A DNA stretch of 64,000 nt from Nissolia schottii (lineage: Eukaryota > Streptophyta > Magnoliopsida > Fabales > Fabaceae): assembly GCA_003254905.1 (NCBI GenBank), contig QANU01094629.1:6704-70703 (forward strand). Direction: 5' to 3'. The position numbers and the translations under genes are program-made. Below are positions 12,970 to 25,570 of the stretch, piece after piece. The number at the start of each line of letters is the position of its first letter. Within the stretch, counting starts at the first letter, position 1. The notes beneath the pieces are model-generated. The model ran no database searches. It saw only the letters and a list, made by a program, of their open reading frames with translations, and was not told the DNA's origin.

Positions 12970-13925
12970 TAATAATGCTAGGTGTACATTGATTTTGCTG
13001 TCATCGTACAACCACCGTATGACATATGTATGGTATACACAGTAGTACTGAATGCACAAACTTTTGCACACATGCACAAACACTTGCACGCACATACACA
13101 AACTTTTTTCTACATCTGCACAAAAATTTTTCACATACAGAATCAAATCAGATCAAATTTTTGCAGCATATTAAATATCGAAAAGTAACTATCACGTTCT
13201 CTCTTTTACTCCCCACTCGCACTCTAAACGTATGGACTCACTCCCTACCATGCACAAACATTTTAAAGTAGATGCACAAACTTTTGAACTGACATACATG
13301 AACTTTTTCACAAGCAGAAATAAATAATAAGACGAAACATGAAACAAAAACAAATAATAAGAAAAATTTTGGTACTCGTGTGCATACACTTTTGAACAAG
13401 GATACATAAACTTTTCTATACATGTGCATAAACTTTTAAACAACCGGAAATAAAAAATTTAACGAAAACAAAAACAAATACGAAGAAGAAAACTTTGGTG
13501 CTTATATGCACAAACTTTTGAAGAATAATGCATCAATTTTTCTACACATATGCACAAACTTTTTAACAACTAAAAAAATTGAAAAACTGCACAAACAAAT
13601 ACAAAAATGAACCTTCGAGATTCGTAACTTCTTGCGAAGAAGAAAAAATGAAGAAAAATTATATCAAAATATTGTATGTGATAAATAAAGAAAAACGAAT
13701 TAGAAAACCTGAACAAATGAAGGAAAAAAACATTTGTAATAAAAAAAAGAATGAAGGAAGGAAGAGTTAGGAGAAAGGAGGGGAAAAAAAAGAATAGAAC
13801 AAGAAAAAGAGGAGGGAGAGAAGTGTGAGAGAGTGAGGAAGAATGAAGGAGGAAAAAAAAAGAAAATATGTATTTAATGTAATAACAGATTAATAACAAA
13901 AAGGTAATGTACACAAATTTTTTCT
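12970..13925. repeat. Degenerate minisatellite of TGCACAAACTTTT units, then purine-rich DNA
   Basis: About thirteen copies of a TGCACAAACTTTT-like 13-mer occur between 13054 and 13565, in a looser superunit near 120-130 bp that also holds GAAACAAAAACAAATAA-like text. From 13600 to 13870 the plus strand is strongly purine-rich. The flanks share TGTACATT (12983) and its inverted form AATGTACA near 13906, hinting at a DNA transposon with subterminal repeats. No coding capacity is supported. Confidence 0.55.
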
Positions 13926-14169
13926 TTAAGTTAACAACAACACAGCAGAAGCCAAAAAATCACAGATGAAAAAAAATTGAGATCTGAGTAGAAGAGAGAT
14001 GCTAAACAAAGTTGGTAGACTAACGCCACCACCGCTGACATAGTAAGTGGTTGCCGCCAATCTGACGATGTCGTTGTTGCACTTTGACAATCTGATGTCA
14101 CTGCCAAGAATCGATGCCACCATCGTTGTGTGTGGCCGCTGCTGTCGAGGTTCTGAGCTGCTAGGCTTT

Positions 14170-14970
14170 CATGTTTACATTATTTTCATGAGAGTAAATC
14201 TAGGATATAAAGAATTATGCGTCAGCGACAACTCACATTGACCCTGATACACCTTGTACGATCGTCACGTAGCTTAGGTTTCAGACATGTAGAATAAATA
14301 CGGCAAGTCCATGAAGCCCGAACATACGGTATGCCTGTGACGCCCTGAGTCATGAATCATATAGATTAGGGCATTGGACCTCGGCAAACTGGATCAACAC
14401 TATAGCTAGACCGTATTGCTCGAGACCCATCTATCTATAAAACTCCTAAACTTAATTATGTTCTAAATGTTTTCATGTTCTATGTAATATAAACTGTATA
14501 ATGTTTTTATGCTTGATATTATATATATATATATATATANTCTGCGAAATGTCCCATGTCGCCGTGGGGTCTATCATTCACTGAGCGATGACTCACCCCT
14601 CATTAATGTTGTTTTTCAGATAACCTTGATGAGGATACTCCCCTCCTTTAGTAGATGTCAGCGGTTCAGATCCTGGATGAGCTTCACTTTGCATTGGAGT
14701 AATTAACATTAGTAGTTATTTATTTATGTTAGTTTAGAGTGTTTCATTAGAACATATGCAGAAACCATTAAACATTATTTATTTCAGTTTTTTATTTACA
14801 AGACATTTATTTTATAAGTTTATATTATTTATTTAAAGACCAATTAGTTTGTTTAATAGATTTTTATTATTTGTTTAAAACACACATTTTTATGAAAATC
14901 ATGTGACATTAGAGACTTTTGTAAGGGAATTAATCCCTTAAGTGTCAGTGACATTTATGGGGTGTCAATG
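14170..14970 (+). repeat. Dispersed repeat, copy 2 (homologous to 7461-8262)
   Basis: Colinear with 7461-8262 and in the same orientation, diverged by substitutions and small indels. An (AT)n run ends at a single N at 14540, which probably marks a contig join inside the repeat. Family not recognised. Confidence 0.75.
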
Positions 14971-17282
14971 ATTTCTTCCAACAACCTTCTTCTTGCAGAT
15001 GAACTCAAGCGGCTAAATATGTCCCTCCCCTCTCTCTAGCTCATTTGTACTGGTTGTTGTTAAGTTTGTTTAGCTCTTTTGAGATATCTCACTTCTTGCT
15101 GCTTTAGTCTTTAGATCCCTCTTGTAATGCTTTGGTTATTGCAATGAAATCTCTATCTTGTAAAAAGAAAAAAGTATTGTAAAATATTTTAACTAACATT
15201 CTATCAAAACTAATTTCTTAATAAATTTGCTCCTCGTGAATACTTATACAGAAAATCTTCTAAATAAACCAATGTGTGTGATTTGTTAAATTTAGGAAGT
15301 CCTGTTGATAAATTTTAAGGCCCCTTTCCTTTTTATGTACAAAACCTACAGTTCGAATTGAATACTCCATTACGTACTAACCTAAACAATTTCATTAATT
15401 TTTTTTTTTGGTAGGTAAATAATTTTATAATTTGAATTACTTTTCAAACAAATTTAAATTTGTCAAAAAATAATGTTAATTTCATTAAAATAATAACATT
15501 ATATAAGCACAAAAAAAAACCCATTATATAAGCCTGTGTATACATATTTCTTCAAAAATAATTTGAAGATCTAACTTATCAATTTATAAATTAGTCTACT
15601 CACTTCTATAAATTATATATTTTTTTGTCCTTAAAAATTTTAATTGTGATTCATGCAAGTGTCATTTATACTGGTGGACTCATGTTTCTTGTGATTGTTA
15701 CGGCTTACCTTCACCTTAGCATAAAAACGGGTGCTCCTAATGCGTAAGGGAATTGATGTCGGATCTGCACGGTAAGTCAATGTCAGTCTTCGGCTGAGAT
15801 CACCTCTCCCCTGCATCTACTCTATGCAGCTTATAAAATATGAGTTTGGCATTAAAAAAAAAAAAACACACACACACACACATACTTGTTACAAAAAAAA
15901 TTTAATGAAAAAATTTGATAATTTTTTTACATATATTTAATGCATTAAAAAGTTTAAAAATTTACACTTCTAGAATTTTAATGATATATTTTTATATTAA
16001 ATATTTTAACAAATACTCTTAAGAGTTAGAGCACTCATTAGTTTTTTTTTCTTCATAAAATATTTATTCTTAAATTAAATATGTAGTTTTAAATTTTGTT
16101 ATTCCTAAGTCCATAAAGTAACGTGATCCAGTACCGCTCACCGCATCATGAGCGCCACAATGCGCGCACATAAAAGATATTTTTAATTCGGCCAAAAAAA
16201 ACAGATTCTTTAATTTTTTTTTGGGACGAAAATCAAACCTCTCATTTTTTTTCCTTAAGGTTATATTTGGATCAGCACTAAGTAGTGAGTAAACTAATAA
16301 ATAACTGTTCAACTCTATTATTTTATTTTATTGTTTTAACATTCAATAACATGTAACGAAATGATAATAAGTTTTTCATTCTTATTATAGCCTTGTATCA
16401 TGTAAGGATAAATAAATGAATGTACAAGATTGATAAATTGGCATCATTTTTTATTAATAAAGTAAAGTGAGATTTCATCTTAAACCCCTTAATTATGGAG
16501 AACCAAAAATGGGGGGGTTTTGACTATAATAAAACTCATTACCGCACCTTTAAATTTTGTGCTAATTATTCCACTTTAGGAATATTTACAAACTAACAAA
16601 GAAGCTAGTCACCAAATTCATAATAGTAATCATCATGAACATGTACCAAAAACTCATTATCTCATAAATCACCTTAATTCAGTGTTTTATTTTAATTAAA
16701 ATAGAAGTCACCTTACTCCGGTGCAACTTTTAACTCCTTCGTTCACTGTCTTTTTTTATTAAATGTTAGTTAAAATATTTTACAATACTTCGAACTAACT
16801 GTATAACATTATTTTTAAAGAATAATGTTAGATTATTAGAATTTATTATCAAATTTTTTACAAAACACAATGATAAAATTTAAATGAAATAAAATAATAT
16901 AACTCATTTATCAATCTATAACTTATCCTACCTACCATATATTTTAGCAATTAAATTTAAACAAAAATTTAATGACTAGTTTTTCTTTAACCAAATATCA
17001 TCCCTCATCTAAGTTCACACGCCCGCCTGAAACCATCATATATATTACTAATTACTCATTCAATTTAATATTTTTCCAAAGTTTAAATAAAATCCCCAAA
17101 AAAAAAAGGAACTCTCTGTCTCTGGTTTCTCTCTCTTCTTTTTCCTCTCTTACGTTTCCATGGTGGAACAAACCAAATACGCAGCGTCGCCGGAGCAAAG
17201 ATCGTAAAACGGAGCCTCCACCGCGAAGGTGATCGGAGCAAGAAACTAGTGTTCTGAGATTACGCCTGAAACTTGAAGCGGA
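14971..17282. other. Intergenic DNA upstream of SCAR
   Basis: Around 14990-15175 the sequence reads like the 3' end of a transcribed unit (T-rich, ATTGCAATGAAATCTC, then A-rich). Around 15640-15870 a GC-richer block ends in a run of twelve A and a (CA)n, as a retroposed copy would. Neither could be assigned to a family. From 17096 the DNA is pyrimidine-rich, as in a plant 5' leader, and it leads into the SCAR start codon. Confidence 0.45.
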
Positions 17283-17447
17283 ATGCCAATTTCGAGGTTC
17301 CACATTCGGAGCGAGCACAGTTTGGCGAATCCGGAGCTCCACCGCGCCGCCGACAGGGATGATCCCGAAGCTCTCCTCGAAGCCGTATCCATGGCTGGAC
17401 TCGTCGGCGTTCTCCGCCAGCTCGGCGACCTCGCTCAGTTCAGTTCG

Positions 17448-17486
<39 letters not shown>

Positions 17487-20400
17487 GAACTTCCGTTTGG
17501 TGCCGTTTTCTTGATTTTTCAGTTGGACTGTTGGAGTGGTTGTTCTCGCCGTTTCCGTGATTACGCTGAGTTGAAATGAGTGTTGAGTTTGAAAAAGAAA
17601 AAAGTAAAAAAGACAAAAGAAAAATATACTTTAACGCAGTGTTTGAATTTTCGCGTAGTGTTATTGTTTTTTAATTTGAGTTTTCAGTAACTGGCGTGGG
17701 CTTTTGGTTCAGCTAGGTTTTTACTATTTGGGAGTTTGTTGTGGATGGAGTCGTAGTTTGGTTGAGTTCGCAGTTTGGAGGAGAAAAGCGGCTTTCTAAA
17801 TTTGGTGGTTGGATTAGGTGGATGAATTGAGCTTTACGAACTACTTTGATTATTATTCAATTTCATTTCGTAGAGTTGAATTATTGAAACTGATTTGCTG
17901 GATTACTCTTTCCACCTTCTTCCTTCATTGTCAAGTAGCTTTTGGTTCTTTTTCTTTCTATAATAAATAATTTCGAGAGAAAAAAACAAATAATTATGAA
18001 AACGGGCGATTGGTGATATATTGGTTTAAATTCTGGAGTTGAGCAGATGTTTGGATGACTTTGTATGGACACGGGTATTTGATTGGTTGGTCTGAGTTTG
18101 ATTGAATGATGTGTAGAGTACAGTTCTTGCGCTAGCTAATTTTTCTGGGCAAGTAGTTTTGATTTGAACAACCGAGTTGTTTGGTTTAAAGATTATTTGA
18201 CTATTGATGAAGTTTGCTTGAATGTTTTTGAGTATTCATCGGATATTTTGATTTTTAAAATCAAGTAGACCCTGTTATAACCGAGTACTGTGATTTTTTA
18301 TTTCATGGTATGTAGTGTGTGTTAAGGATTTAAGGGTCAGTATCCACAACTTCTTCATCAATCATCTTCCAAGAGCTGCGATAATCCTGCCATTTTGTTC
18401 CCTGCAGTTAATTATTAGATAAATAGTTTCATTTTGGAGAGTTCTCAACATCAAAATTTAACTTTTCTTTGAATTATATAGTCTTTATAGTTTACTGTCA
18501 ACTACCGTTGTTGGGTTCTCTGCATTGAACTTTAACTACATCCTATTGGTTAGGTTTGCTGCGAAGATCTTCCATGACTTACATGAAGAAGTGTTGGCCA
18601 CCGCCACAAGAGGCCACAGTCTTATTTCTCGTGTTCAACAGCTTGAGGCTGAAGTTCCTGCACTCGAGAAAGCTTTTTTGTCGCAAACCCATCATTCATC
18701 ATTTTTTACAAGTGGAGGTTATTTACTTGTTTCGCAGTCTTTATTGTTTATGTTTTTTGTTTGTAATTTGTAGTCTGTATGATGTAAAATTCAATTGGCA
18801 AATTTTAACTTGCTTCTTGCATTGCAGGGATTGACTGGCATCCAAATCTTCGATCTGAACAGAATCTTGTTACTCGTGGAGACATGCCTCGATTTATAAT
18901 GGATTCATATGAAGAATGCCGTGGCCCCCCAAGACTCTTTCTTCTGGACAAGTATGGTAACCTGATTCTTAGCAAAGACACAATTTCAACACAAATAAAA
19001 ACTGATTATTACGTTATGGATAATGAATATCTTTTCTTTTTTGGGTTTTGACTCTAAAAGGTTTGATGTGGCTGGTGCTGGGGCATGTCTCAAGCGTTAT
19101 ACTGATCCATCGTTCTTTAAAGTGGAGTCAGCTTCCTCTGTAACCGCAGCTGCAGAAGTTCATAGGGATAAAAGAATTCGTAAAGTCAAGGTACTCTAAT
19201 GCTAATTGTACTGGTTTGCTTAAATTGCCTGGAAAATTGTTTTAATTGGACATAAAAAACACTTCTATGCAATGGAAAATTGAATTTATAATTTTTCTTA
19301 TTTCCAGCAGAAGAAAGTAGCACAACCAAGGAATGGTGAAACCACTGAAGTTGTATCATCACGTGCAAAGTGAGCCCAATAATTAATTGTGGTGCATTTT
19401 TTTATTCTTTAGGTTTTCATAATGCAAAAGGGTCTTGAAATGTTTTATTGGCAACTCAATCCACTTCTATTATTGCAGACTGCATCAGTTGTTCCTTGAG
19501 GAGTGTACTGAGAATGCTTCCGCTGATCCTGCATGTCTTGTGAAGCTGAAGAAAAAACAATTGAATGGATCTTCAGTTGAATCAAAAACAGGAAAAAGTT
19601 ACATGGAGAAAATTCTGGAACTTTCCTCACCTGGTCATAAAAGGGGTTGTGAAACCTTAATCACTCCACTCCCTATGAAATTAATGTCAGATGATACTAG
19701 TGAAAATGGGATTAAAATACTTGGAATCAGTGGTGTTAGTTCTGTGAAAAGGTCATCGAGGAATGAAAGCACATGTTCATCACCACATGAGCAGGAATTA
19801 CAACTGAAACTGTACTCAGAAATGGATAGGGAGACAAATGGAGGTCTTGTGCAGGGCCCTGAAGAAGTCTCTGTGGGTGTGACAGATGAAATGTTTTCTA
19901 ATCATCCCAAGGTACCTGATGAAACAGAATTGGTAGATGATGAACAAACGAAAAGAGAATGCAGCTTAGATGGCCACCATTCTGATGATGTGACTAGCGA
20001 GGTTGACGATTATATGGATGCCTTAGCTACCATTGAAGAATTGGAGACAGACATTGAGTGTAGACCAAGGAAAAGCTTATTGAATATTCAAAAGGTAGAT
20101 TCAAATGGCAAAGAAGAACATCAACTGCAAGCTCAGTTTTCAGATTCTGAATCATTTGAAGACTCCTTAACATCTGAAGAAATTAATTCATTCAATCAAT
20201 ATAGAAATGAGGAACATACTGATATGCAGGATAGGTTTCCAGATTCTCAATCAGCACCAAGCTCCAGTGCATCAGATGATAATAGATCATCCAAAAGAGA
20301 CAGAATTGAAGAACATACCCAACTACAAGCTCAGTTTCCAGATTCTCAATCCATTGCGAACTCCTCCACCACATCAGAGATTGAAAATATGCCACCCAAC

Positions 20401-23400
20401 AAGCTTCCCCAAACTGCTGAGTTGCATACAGCTTATTTTGGAGAGTTTATCATGCATGATGATGCACGTGTTCATGGAGAAGAGGTTTCGGATTCTAGAC
20501 CAGAAGAGATTTCTAATTGTAGACCAGTCTCTTCTGGTCCAGTTCTGATGGATTCAGGGCATTTATTGTTGTCTTCAGATCTTGGGCACACCTCACCAGT
20601 GTCCCTACCGACAGGAGCTCCATCAGGTGAAACACCATCTGGCCCTGTTGAAATTCATCCAAGGTTAGAAGATGATGAAGCCCAGAAGTCACTTGTTGAA
20701 TCTATATTTGTCTTACCAGATGCTCTCTCCCTAATAAAAGATGATACTTGCCCTGTGGTTTCTTCTGATAGCAAATCTTTGAACAACTTGAATGTTAGTG
20801 ATCCATGTGTTAATTCCAATGGTTTATTACAAGTTTCTAATGATTTGAACTTAGCACATGAAGCTGAATATGGAGATCATTCTACAATCAAAGTGTTGCA
20901 GGAAGAATCTCCTAGTCAATACTCTTCTGAAATTTTGGTAAGCAGTGATATTGGTTCTCAAGGAGAGGATGAGGATCCAATTTGCCCATCCATGGGAACA
21001 GACTTGAATTCAAGTACTAAGTTGCCGCTTGATGGCCACGACTTCAAATCTGAGAATGATGTTATAGCAACCCAACATAGCTCAGAAGATTTATCTTCTG
21101 TTATGGAGGCACCAGTGAGTAGCTTTACAGTGGAGCTATTCTCTGATTTTTCTCATAGAAAGCCACAGGATGAATCAGATTCAGCAGAAGCTGAAGTTTT
21201 GTATGCTGATCAGCAATTAAATTTTGAAGAGGTACCAAAGATGATGCTTCGTGATGAAATACATGGATTCACAGTTGCAGATGATGGTCATATTATACAT
21301 GTGTCTTCTCCTGATTACATTAGGCAGGATAATCTTGTCATTGTCGATGATATGTCCACTGAAACAGTTCATTCAGACGATCAGGGTTCATCTGCTCTTC
21401 CTTTGGCTGATAGTGCTGAAAATGATGCAAGTATTTCTACTTTGCTGGTCTCAGGTTTTGTTTCTTCACCATCAAGGAATCTTTCAGATTTGCATGAACC
21501 TTTCTCCAGTGGTAATTCTCATGAGACTGAAATAGAATCCAATGAGGCAGAGTTGACTAAAATTTCCGTAGGCTTAAAATCAGAGAAAATGGAAAGTAAA
21601 CTGGAATCATCTTCAGATGCCATATCTTTTCCAATGAAAAGCCTTGCAAAGTTGGATGAATCTCTTTCCACTTTTGCAGATTCTCATGAGAAAGGGATGG
21701 AATTCAATGAGGTAGTTGCTCAAAGATCTTCGACAGAATTAGTGACGCCAAAGGTAGTGGATCAACCAGAACTTGCTTTTGTTGATGTACAGTCGAACCC
21801 GTGCCGATCAGTACCCTGTGATCCTTCTGATTCTGAAATATGTAACTTTATCCAAAAGGAGAAAATTCAATACGGTTCTGCTGTCAGTGACATCAAAATG
21901 GTGCCCATAAGTTCAGAGCTAGACTCTCAGAGGTCAGAATTTGTATTTCTTTGCCAGAATGATGTACAGAACAGCAAAAATAGTTTGTCATCACCTTCCT
22001 ATAACCAGCTGAAGCCTGAAATGCATTTAGAAGATGGAACAGATCAGTTGGAACAACAAAGCACCTCTCCTACTACTTCTGAGTTTGCTCCTGAAATCCA
22101 CCCAGATGAATCGTCATCATCTGATTCCTCGTCAAAGTTATCTTTCCAGGAGACCAACCGTACAAAACATGTCATGGATCCATTGCAACCTCTTCTTCCC
22201 GACCCCTTTCTTGGGGCAACTAATAATCATGAGGAAATGCCACCTATGCCCCCTCTACCACCAATGCAATGGAGAGTCGGAAAAGTTCAACATGTATCCC
22301 TACTTTCAAAGAGAGAAGAAATAGAAGTGAGTCAAGCTTCATTCCAGTCAATACAGCCAGTTAAACCTGATGATAAATCTCAATTTGGTTTATCAACCTC
22401 TGACAGAAATACCATATTGTATCAAAATCCATTTTTTCCTGTCATGGCTGTGGGAAGCAATGAGCTCCTACATTCTTCTGGGTTTTTGGCCGGTGTTTCA
22501 GAGCATCCTGTTGCTATTCCTTTGCAATATCCTATCGTGGTAAATGAATCAAATAGTCAATATAATTACCTGGTTATGGAAAGAAGCCAAAATCAGAACC
22601 CTTTCTTAACATTACCCGTGGTATCTACGGGCAGCCCTCCAAACGGATATGTCTTTGCTTCGGAGGGGGAAATGGTGCAGAGTTCATGCCCACCAATACC
22701 ACCTGTTGAATGTTCTTTTTCTGCAGCTGTTCCCATCTCTCTGCAAGAAAAAATGACTGAATCTTCAAGTCAATTAATGGAAAATACTAGTTTGGTACTA
22801 CCTACTGAATGTGCTGTTTGTGTAGATGATCCCATCTCACCAAAAGAAAGTCCTACTCCAAGACAATTAATGGAAGAGACTAATTTAGAAGTTGAAACAC
22901 TTGAGCAGTCTTTGACTCATCTGGAAAGCGAACAAGGAGATCCTTCTGTCTCACCCCTGTCCCCACCAAGCATAAAAACTGTGCACCCAAATGAAAGCCC
23001 GCTGCCTTCAAAGGGGGAAATGTCATTGGAAACATCTGCCCAAACACCAGATTTTGATAGTGAAGTGCCAAATGGAAAGCCAAAGAATAAGCTTCCTCGT
23101 CCCTGGAATCCTTTAATTGATGATGTTACTGCCCTTGACAAAAGCAAGGTACTGACAGTTTTCTAGTTCTCATAGAATGTACTCCTATGTGGTCTTAATT
23201 CTTGCATAACATGCTGCCCTTGATTCACTGCAGCTGAGAAAAGTTTCAGAACGTGTTACCCAGAATCCTTTAGTTGATGCTGTTGATGCTGTTGCTGCCC
23301 TTGACAAAAGCAAGGTAGTAATAGTTTTCTAGTTCTCATAGAATGTACTCTTTTGCGGTCTTAATTCTTGCATAACATGCTGCCTTCGATTCACTGCAGC

Positions 23401-23850
23401 TGAGAAAAGTTTCGGAGTGGGTTAGGCCTCAGATAGAACCAAAGGTAGATGAAAGAGATTCATTGTTAGAACAGATACGAACGAAGGTTAGAGCTAGCAA
23501 CTTTTACCTTTTTCTGCTTGCTGTTTGTACTCTACCATTTTGTATTACAACATTTGTGTATTTACATTTTTTTTTTATCAGTCCTTCAACTTGAGGCCTG
23601 CTGTGGCTACACGACCCATTATTCAGGGTCCAAAAACAAACTTGAGGGTTGCTGCCATGCTGGAGAAAGCAAATTCCATCCGCCAGGTTTATCACACTCT
23701 GTCAAATATATTGTAACAGCCATATGCTCCTCTCTCTCTCTCTCTCTCAAAAAGCAATATACCCCTCTCATAAATTAATGTTAATTATTGAATTAGGCGT
23801 TGGCTGGAAGTGATGAAGATGATGACGCAGATAGTTGGACCGATTCTTGA
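17283..23850 (+). CDS. SCAR: SCAR/WAVE family protein (SCAR2/4-like)
   Basis: SCAR is a subunit of the WAVE regulatory complex; its C-terminal VCA tail binds actin and activates ARP2/3 for branched actin in cell shape and trichome growth. Ten exons, all GT-AG and in frame: 17283-17437, 18554-18717, 18828-18951, 19061-19190, 19308-19369, 19479-23148, 23234-23314, 23400-23486, 23582-23686, 23797-23850, giving 1543 aa (Arabidopsis SCAR2 is about 1400). Residues 1-170 are the SCAR homology domain ([48 protein letters not shown]). A basic stretch follows near 185, then a long acidic, serine-rich region from one 3.67-kb exon, and a proline motif ([11 protein letters not shown]) near 1130. The tail has a WH2-like SLLEQIR, the helix [16 protein letters not shown] and the acidic end [13 protein letters not shown]. 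Exon 7 is an extra, duplicated exon. Intron 1 begins with a (CT)n run. Confidence 0.95.
20113..20400 (+). repeat. Three tandem 32-33 residue repeats inside SCAR exon 6
   Basis: Three in-frame copies begin at 20113, 20209 and 20308 (periods 96 and 99 bp). Each reads like [13 protein letters not shown] followed by a serine-rich stretch. They lie in the disordered middle of SCAR and differ by many substitutions, so the expansion is old. Confidence 0.8.
23106..23420 (+). repeat. Tandem 166-bp exon-intron duplication in SCAR
   Basis: The end of exon 6, its 85-bp intron and the start of the next exon are repeated at an exact offset of 166 bp (GCCCTTGACA at 23131 and 23297; CTGAGAAAAG at 23234 and 23400). 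The two 85-bp introns differ at 8 positions. The result is an extra 81-bp, phase-0 exon (23234-23314) whose start resembles exon 8 and whose end resembles the end of exon 6. Confidence 0.93.
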
Positions 23851-25229
23851 ATTTCTTATGCTAGAGAAATACTGTTCTCAGTGCTGGTGGATGTTTTGCT
23901 ATTTGTGGTTCTTGTCATGAATCAGGTGTAAAAAGTCATTCTTCTCTGTAACGAATAGGAAATCTACGCAGCACATATGATTCTTTATCCTACTCCATGT
24001 TCATATATTAATCTGGACATTTATGTCCCCACCCGAGAGTCCGCTTCATAATACACACCAATAGATGCATGAACTTGGGAACAAGCATGCAGAATAGTAT
24101 CACTTCAGAATTCAGATCCCATTTTTCGGAGGTGAAGATCAATTCAGTCGAGACAAATGCTCATCGTGCAAAAGCTGCACCAATCTAGATCAACCTATCC
24201 ACAGTTTTTTTTTTTCTTCTCATTTGCTCTATATAAGCTGTATATTTATGTTGTGCTTGTAATTTTTTGATTAGTCATGATTACCCATTTTTGTAATTCT
24301 GTGGTTTCTGCCGAATGCGTCATGTATCATGTAGCTCATTGGTTTGCGTCCAATATAGTACATATGTACACGTGAGTAAAATACTGACTGTACAGTTTAT
24401 ATCATTACCTTTATTCACTGATATAGTTTAGATTTCTTTTTTCTTCTTGTGATACTTAGTGTGATAGCCTCAAAAAAAAAAGCTCTGACTCAATTGGAAA
24501 AATAAGATGATGTCAATAAGAGTGATTGATGAACACAGAGTTGTGTATGAGAAAATTACAAAGTCAGGGAAGTTTCCTAGTGTCGGAAACACAGTCAGTG
24601 TGCATTGGGGATCGACAAATGCTTTAAGCACATATACATGCATACAACTGAGAAACAATGCCAATGCCATGATACAATTGACATCGACAATGATACAAGC
24701 TAGCCAATATTATATGTATAGATATATAAAAAGGATATCCCAATTTGGTATCCAACTTCTAATTTTTCAAAAATTACCCTTTAAACAGTACTTATCATGG
24801 GTGATAATTTATTCTATTTTAAAAACATCTTTTTCAATTTTTAATTATTTTAAAATTATTAAATGTTTCGTTACTTCTTATTCTCTTTTGATTTTTATAT
24901 TGTTATTTATGTTCAACATTTGATAGGCAAAAATGTCCGCCAAGGCCACTAATATTATATAAAGTTTATGTAATTGCATCAGTGAGTGTTAATTTACATG
25001 GCATTTTTGCAATTTTTATAATAATTAAATTAACTAAATAAATTAGATAAAATTAAATTCATATTAAAATTCAATTTCGGCTAAAATTAAATTCAATTCT
25101 ATAATAAAAAAATGTTTCCAACAGCCTATTCAGAGTCTGAACATATCTTATTCCAAATAACAGTGCTTCGATAAAACAGCAAGCTTCATACGCCGCCCAT
25201 TCTTCTCTTTTTGGTTCCTGCTTCTTCAA

Positions 25230-25261
<32 letters not shown>

Positions 25262-25570
25262 ACCGCAAAACCCTTTTCTTAATTCTCCATTCAAATCAAA
25301 ACCATGCTCTTCAGATAGCATCATCACACTCTTCCAAACACCCACCCCCCCAAACAAAAAATAAAGGTAACGAATTCCCATCCCAAATTGCAATTCTAGT
25401 GCTGTATTTGCAAGTCAAACATACCCAATAATCCCATAATTTTTGTCTATTGAATTATATTTTTTTACGGAAATTTACCCTTTCGGTTGTCTTGTGCTGC
25501 CAGAAAACCCTTTTTCACAGGGTCTCATAAAGTTGAAGGTGGTTTGAAGGGGGGATAGATAGATAGATAG
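23851..25570. other. SCAR 3' UTR and intergenic DNA, then leader of the Sel1 gene
   Basis: The SCAR 3' UTR probably runs to about 24400. From 24450 to 25070 the DNA is AT-rich with no supported gene. A (CT)n run at 25233-25258 and a (GATA)n run at 25556-25571 lie in the probable promoter and 5' leader of the next gene. Confidence 0.5.

Noticed and set aside
13570-13914. A 114-codon minus-strand frame rich in F, L and S
   Set aside because: It is only the translation of a purine-rich low-complexity strand.
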